A stretch of 64,000 nt of DNA. It comes from Phosphitispora fastidiosa. GTDB taxonomy: Bacteria; Bacillota; Thermincolia; Thermincolales; UBA2595. The translations under genes were made by a program, and so were the position numbers. This document shows, in pieces, positions 61,466 through 64,000 of this stretch. The number at the start of each line of letters is the position of its first letter. The first letter of the stretch is position 1. The stretch is taken from positions 124,001 through 188,000 of the forward strand of contig NZ_JAHHUL010000001.1 in the NCBI RefSeq assembly GCF_019008365.1, in the 5' to 3' direction. Under the pieces are notes generated by a model. The model did no database searches, had not been told where the DNA came from, and saw only the letters and a program-made list of their open reading frames with translations.

Positions 61466-62280
61466 ATCATTGGGTTCCCCAGCAGCTGCCTTATTTTAGC
61501 AGCAATATCAGTTTCTCTCATCAAGGCTTCACCCACCAGCATGGCATGAATCCCATGCTCCTTTAGTCTGAGCACATCTTCTCTGGTATTAATCCCGCTT
61601 TCACTGATAACTGTTACTTCATTGTCAGTAATCATTTCTTTCAGCCTGAAGGTGGTTTCCAGGTCGGTTTTAAAGGTCTGCAGGTTCCGGTTGTTGATTC
61701 CTATCAACTTTACTTCCAAGCCCAGGGCTCTTTCCAGTTCGTGTTCGGTATGGACCTCAACCAGGCATTCAAGACCCAGAAAAACGGCGTATTCTATTAG
61801 TTCTGCTGCCTGCCCGTCAGTGAGAATTGCCATTATCAGCAGCACCGCATCAGCTCCCAGCAGTTTGGCCTCAAAAAGCTGATAGGGGTCTATCATAAAG
61901 TCTTTTCTGAGTAACGGCAGGTCTGTGGTCTTGCTGACATCACTAAGATAGTTCGGGCTGCCCTGGAAGAACTCACGGTCAGTCAGCACAGATATGGCGG
62001 AAGCTCCTGAAGCAGTGTATATCTGTGCAATCTCCAGGTGGTCAAAGCTGCTGCGAATCAGCCCTTTTGACGGTGAGGCTTTTTTGATTTCCGCAATCAG
62101 GGCCACCTCTCCATCCTTTCTCAATCCAGAGGCAAACTCTGCCTGCTGGCCATATTGTCCGGTCCCGTTTTGAATTAAAAGGCCGCACTTTACCTTAAGT
62201 TCAGCAAAAGGGACAAGCCGCTTCATTTCGTCCAGTTCAAGTTTTTTTTGAGCAACTATTCTATCAAGAATCACTGTCAT
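61462..62280 (-). CDS. trpC: Indole-3-glycerol phosphate synthase
   Basis: 272 residues with IAEIKKASPSKGLIR (catalytic Lys), LLRKDFMIDPYQL, GINNRNLQTFKTDL, VISESGINTREDV and MLVGEALMR. Overlaps trpD by four bases and trpF by four, a tightly coupled order trpD-C-F. Confidence 0.95.
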   Translation of the reverse strand: MTVILDRIVAQKKLELDEMKRLVPFAELKVKCGLLIQNGTGQYGQQAEFASGLRKDGEVALIAEIKKASPSKGLIRSSFDHLEIAQIYTASGASAISVLTDREFFQGSPNYLSDVSKTTDLPLLRKDFMIDPYQLFEAKLLGADAVLLIMAILTDGQAAELIEYAVFLGLECLVEVHTEHELERALGLEVKLIGINNRNLQTFKTDLETTFRLKEMITDNEVTVISESGINTREDVLRLKEHGIHAMLVGEALMRETDIAAKIRQLLGNPMI

Positions 62281-63323
62281 CCTACCTTTGCTGTAGTCAT
62301 ATCCGTACCTGTAAATGAATTGCTGAATTCCTTCAGCTCATTAAGCTTTCTCAGGGCCGCCCCGGAGTCAATTATCATAGCAGCCTGTTGAATTCCTTCT
62401 GCAATTGACGGCACAGCGCCTGCAGCCAACAGGGCTACAGCTGAATTGAGCAGCACAATATCCCTCTTGGGACCGGTTTCGCCGCTCAGAATCCTAAGAG
62501 TGATGACAGCATTCTCCTCTGCTGTGCCACCCTTGAGATCCTCTATTGCAGCATAATTGATGCCATATTCTTTGGGATCGAGGTCATAGGTGACCACAGT
62601 CCCATCTCTGACTTCACTCACCCTGCTCGGCCCAATAATAGATATTTCATCAAGCCCTCCAGCGCCGTGAACCACAAATGCCGTTCTGGTGCCAAGATTG
62701 GCCAGAACACCAGCCATTACCTCGGTCAGGGCCGGGTCATAGACCCCAAGTATCTGTACCTGGGCTCCGGCCGGATTTGTCAGGGGCCCCAGGATATTGA
62801 AAACTGTCCTGATCCCGATTTCCCTCCTGGGACCGATGGCATATTTCATCGCCCCGTGGAGTGCAGGGGCAAACAGGAAACCGATTCCGGCCCGGTCGAT
62901 ACAATCCCCGGCCTGTTCCGGCGTCAGATTGATATTTATCCCCAGAGCTTCCAGCACATCAGCGCTCCCGCTCCGGCTGGAAACCGAGCGGTTGCCGTGC
63001 TTAGCCACCGGGATTCCGGCGCCTGCGATAACAAACGCCACCGTTGTGGAAATATTAAAGGTATGGGAACCGTCGCCACCGGTCCCACAGGTATCCACCA
63101 CAAACGGATGTCCTGTCCTCACAGGGGTGGCCTTGTTGCGCATCACCCGTGCAAACCCGGTAATCTCGGCAACAGTTTCCCCCTTAATCCTGAGAGCCGT
63201 AATCAATGCAGCTATCTGGGCATCTGTGGCCTTTCCGCTCATAACCTCTTCCATCAGCACAACAGCCTCTTCCTCACTCAGGTTCTGACCATCGACAATC
63301 CGGTCAATTGCATTCTTAATCAT
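62277..63323 (-). CDS. trpD: Anthranilate phosphoribosyltransferase
   Basis: 348 residues; VDTCGTGGDGSHTFNIST binds PRPP, KHGNRSVSSRSGSADVLEALG and GPLTNPA are present. AGGAGGAGAG precedes the ATG. The upstream gap to trpG holds a palindromic element. Confidence 0.95.
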   Translation of the reverse strand: MIKNAIDRIVDGQNLSEEEAVVLMEEVMSGKATDAQIAALITALRIKGETVAEITGFARVMRNKATPVRTGHPFVVDTCGTGGDGSHTFNISTTVAFVIAGAGIPVAKHGNRSVSSRSGSADVLEALGININLTPEQAGDCIDRAGIGFLFAPALHGAMKYAIGPRREIGIRTVFNILGPLTNPAGAQVQILGVYDPALTEVMAGVLANLGTRTAFVVHGAGGLDEISIIGPSRVSEVRDGTVVTYDLDPKEYGINYAAIEDLKGGTAEENAVITLRILSGETGPKRDIVLLNSAVALLAAGAVPSIAEGIQQAAMIIDSGAALRKLNELKEFSNSFTGTDMTTAKVG

Positions 63324-63425
63324 CTCATCTCTCCTCCTCTAAGCTATACTCGACATAATTCCCTTATGTTGAAGATTCTGTGCCTTAGACCCTTATTTAT
63401 GCCTTGGACCTGTTTTATTTTTTAT

Positions 63426-63590
63426 TATGGGCTCTGGAAATGACCGTGGAATATGGTGAGGTATTGTATAAGATTTTCCTTGCCCTGCCTTGTTGCCGGA
63501 GAGTGGCAGCTTAGACTCATAGGCGGCAGGGCGGAAAATCGTTACAATAGCTCACCATATTCCATTCCCGGTCATTTCCCATAGCCCATA
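63426..63590. mobile_element. Palindromic non-coding element, family A copy 2, inside the trp operon
   Basis: Left arm begins TATGGGCTCTGGAAATGACC, right arm ends GGTCATTTCCCATAGCCCATA, about 65 bases each, with a 30-base centre unrelated to copy 1. Arms match copy 1 at 17420-17676 over most positions. The right arm forms the last codons and the stop of trpG. Confidence 0.78.
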
Positions 63591-64000
63591 TTGAGAAAAT
63601 TCTTCAACAATGTCTTGCCATGCTCGGTAAGGATGGATTCGGGGTGGAACTGGACTCCCTCGACAATAAGCTCTTTGTGCCGCAGTCCCATAATCTCACC
63701 CTCTTCGGTCCAGGCGCTTATTTCAAAACATTCCGGAAGTGATTCCCGCTCCACAATCAGGGAATGATATCTGGTGGCAGTAAATGGTGAAGGCAGGCCG
63801 GCAAATACAGATTTCCCGTCATGATGAATAAGTGAGGTCTTTCCGTGCATCAGGTTTTCGGCCCTGATTACCCTGCCTCCGTATACCTGTCCGATTGACT
63901 GGTGCCCCAGGCAGACCCCGAGAATGGGAATCTTCCCGCCAAGCCGTTCAATTAACTCCAGGGATATTCCGGCTTCATTAGGGGTACAGGGCCCAGGTGA
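63572..64000 (-). CDS. trpG: Anthranilate synthase glutamine amidotransferase component (5' end outside window)
   Basis: The frame is open to the right edge; 142 residues are visible. [12 protein letters not shown] and [15 protein letters not shown] (nucleophilic Cys) and the [16 protein letters not shown]is-Glu dyad identify the class I glutaminase of anthranilate or aminodeoxychorismate synthase; operon position gives TrpG. Its last residues (NMGYGK) and TGA stop lie in the arm of a palindromic element. Confidence 0.93.
   Translation of the reverse strand, partial: SPGPCTPNEAGISLELIERLGGKIPILGVCLGHQSIGQVYGGRVIRAENLMHGKTSLIHHDGKSVFAGLPSPFTATRYHSLIVERESLPECFEISAWTEEGEIMGLRHKELIVEGVQFHPESILTEHGKTLLKNFLNMGYGK

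Noticed and set aside
62667..63443. 258-codon plus-strand ORF opposite trpD
   Set aside because: Shadow of the conserved trpD gene; product is low-complexity and has no ribosome site.

Overview
The window comes from a spore-forming, strictly anaerobic-looking Firmicute, most like a Peptococcaceae/Desulfotomaculum-type clostridium. Evidence: a CotF-type spore coat protein, SpoVS with a sigma-H-type promoter, an IspH–ribosomal S1 fusion, a DapL-like aminotransferase, NiFe-hydrogenase maturation genes, a riboswitch-controlled cobalamin pathway, a multihaem cytochrome, and a LexA (Gram-positive type) box at recA. This is inference from gene content; no rRNA, tRNA or CRISPR array was seen. Nearly all genes lie on the minus strand. 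The plus-strand exceptions are cotF, yjbQ, an L,D-transpeptidase, one small membrane protein, a cytochrome and a SIR2-like gene.

Layout. 0-2.5 kb: cotF, yjbQ, L,D-transpeptidase (plus). 2.5-6.8 kb: Y-family polymerase, a Cys/Asp-repeat membrane protein, a lipoprotein, and a racemase coupled to two DUF2284 proteins. 7.4-16.3 kb: a nine-gene late cobalamin operon (cobU-cobQ-cbiB-cbiA-cobO-cobS-pduX-cobD-cobC) headed by a cobalamin riboswitch with its own terminator; no cobT is present. 16.4-22.5 kb: an orphan tetrahaem cytochrome, DUF3842, and hypF-C-D-E with an extended -10 promoter. 22.6-35.7 kb: aminotransferase, dipeptidase, spoVS, ymdB, rny, recX, recA, a DEAD-box helicase, a metallophosphoesterase and cinA. 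35.8-42 kb: a reduced FtsH-like protease with a membrane partner, then an AT-rich accessory patch (lipoprotein and a GNAT/small-protein pair resembling a toxin-antitoxin module) bounded by matching hairpins and palindromic repeats, then a phospholipase D protein. 42-49.8 kb: pgpA-pgsA-rimO, a YgiQ radical SAM protein, yajQ, a RodZ-like protein with tRNA 2-selenouridine synthase, and an HTH-PfkB regulator/kinase. 49.9-51.2 kb: SIR2-like gene and a palindromic element. 51.2-64 kb: ispH-rpsA, cmk, aroA, tyrA, two DAHP synthases and trpA-B-F-C-D-G, so the common aromatic pathway and the Tyr and Trp branches are contiguous.

Two families of non-coding palindromic elements recur: family A (17.4 kb and 63.4 kb; the second copy supplies the end of trpG) and family B/C (38.0, 39.8 and 50.9 kb). 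The most notable observations are an apparent ATT start codon for rny with a short overlapping upstream ORF, the GNAT toxin-antitoxin-like pair, an FtsH homologue without its extracytoplasmic domain, a PfkB protein with an altered GAGD motif beside a palindromic operator, and a terminator buried in a short ORF between the two DAHP synthases.
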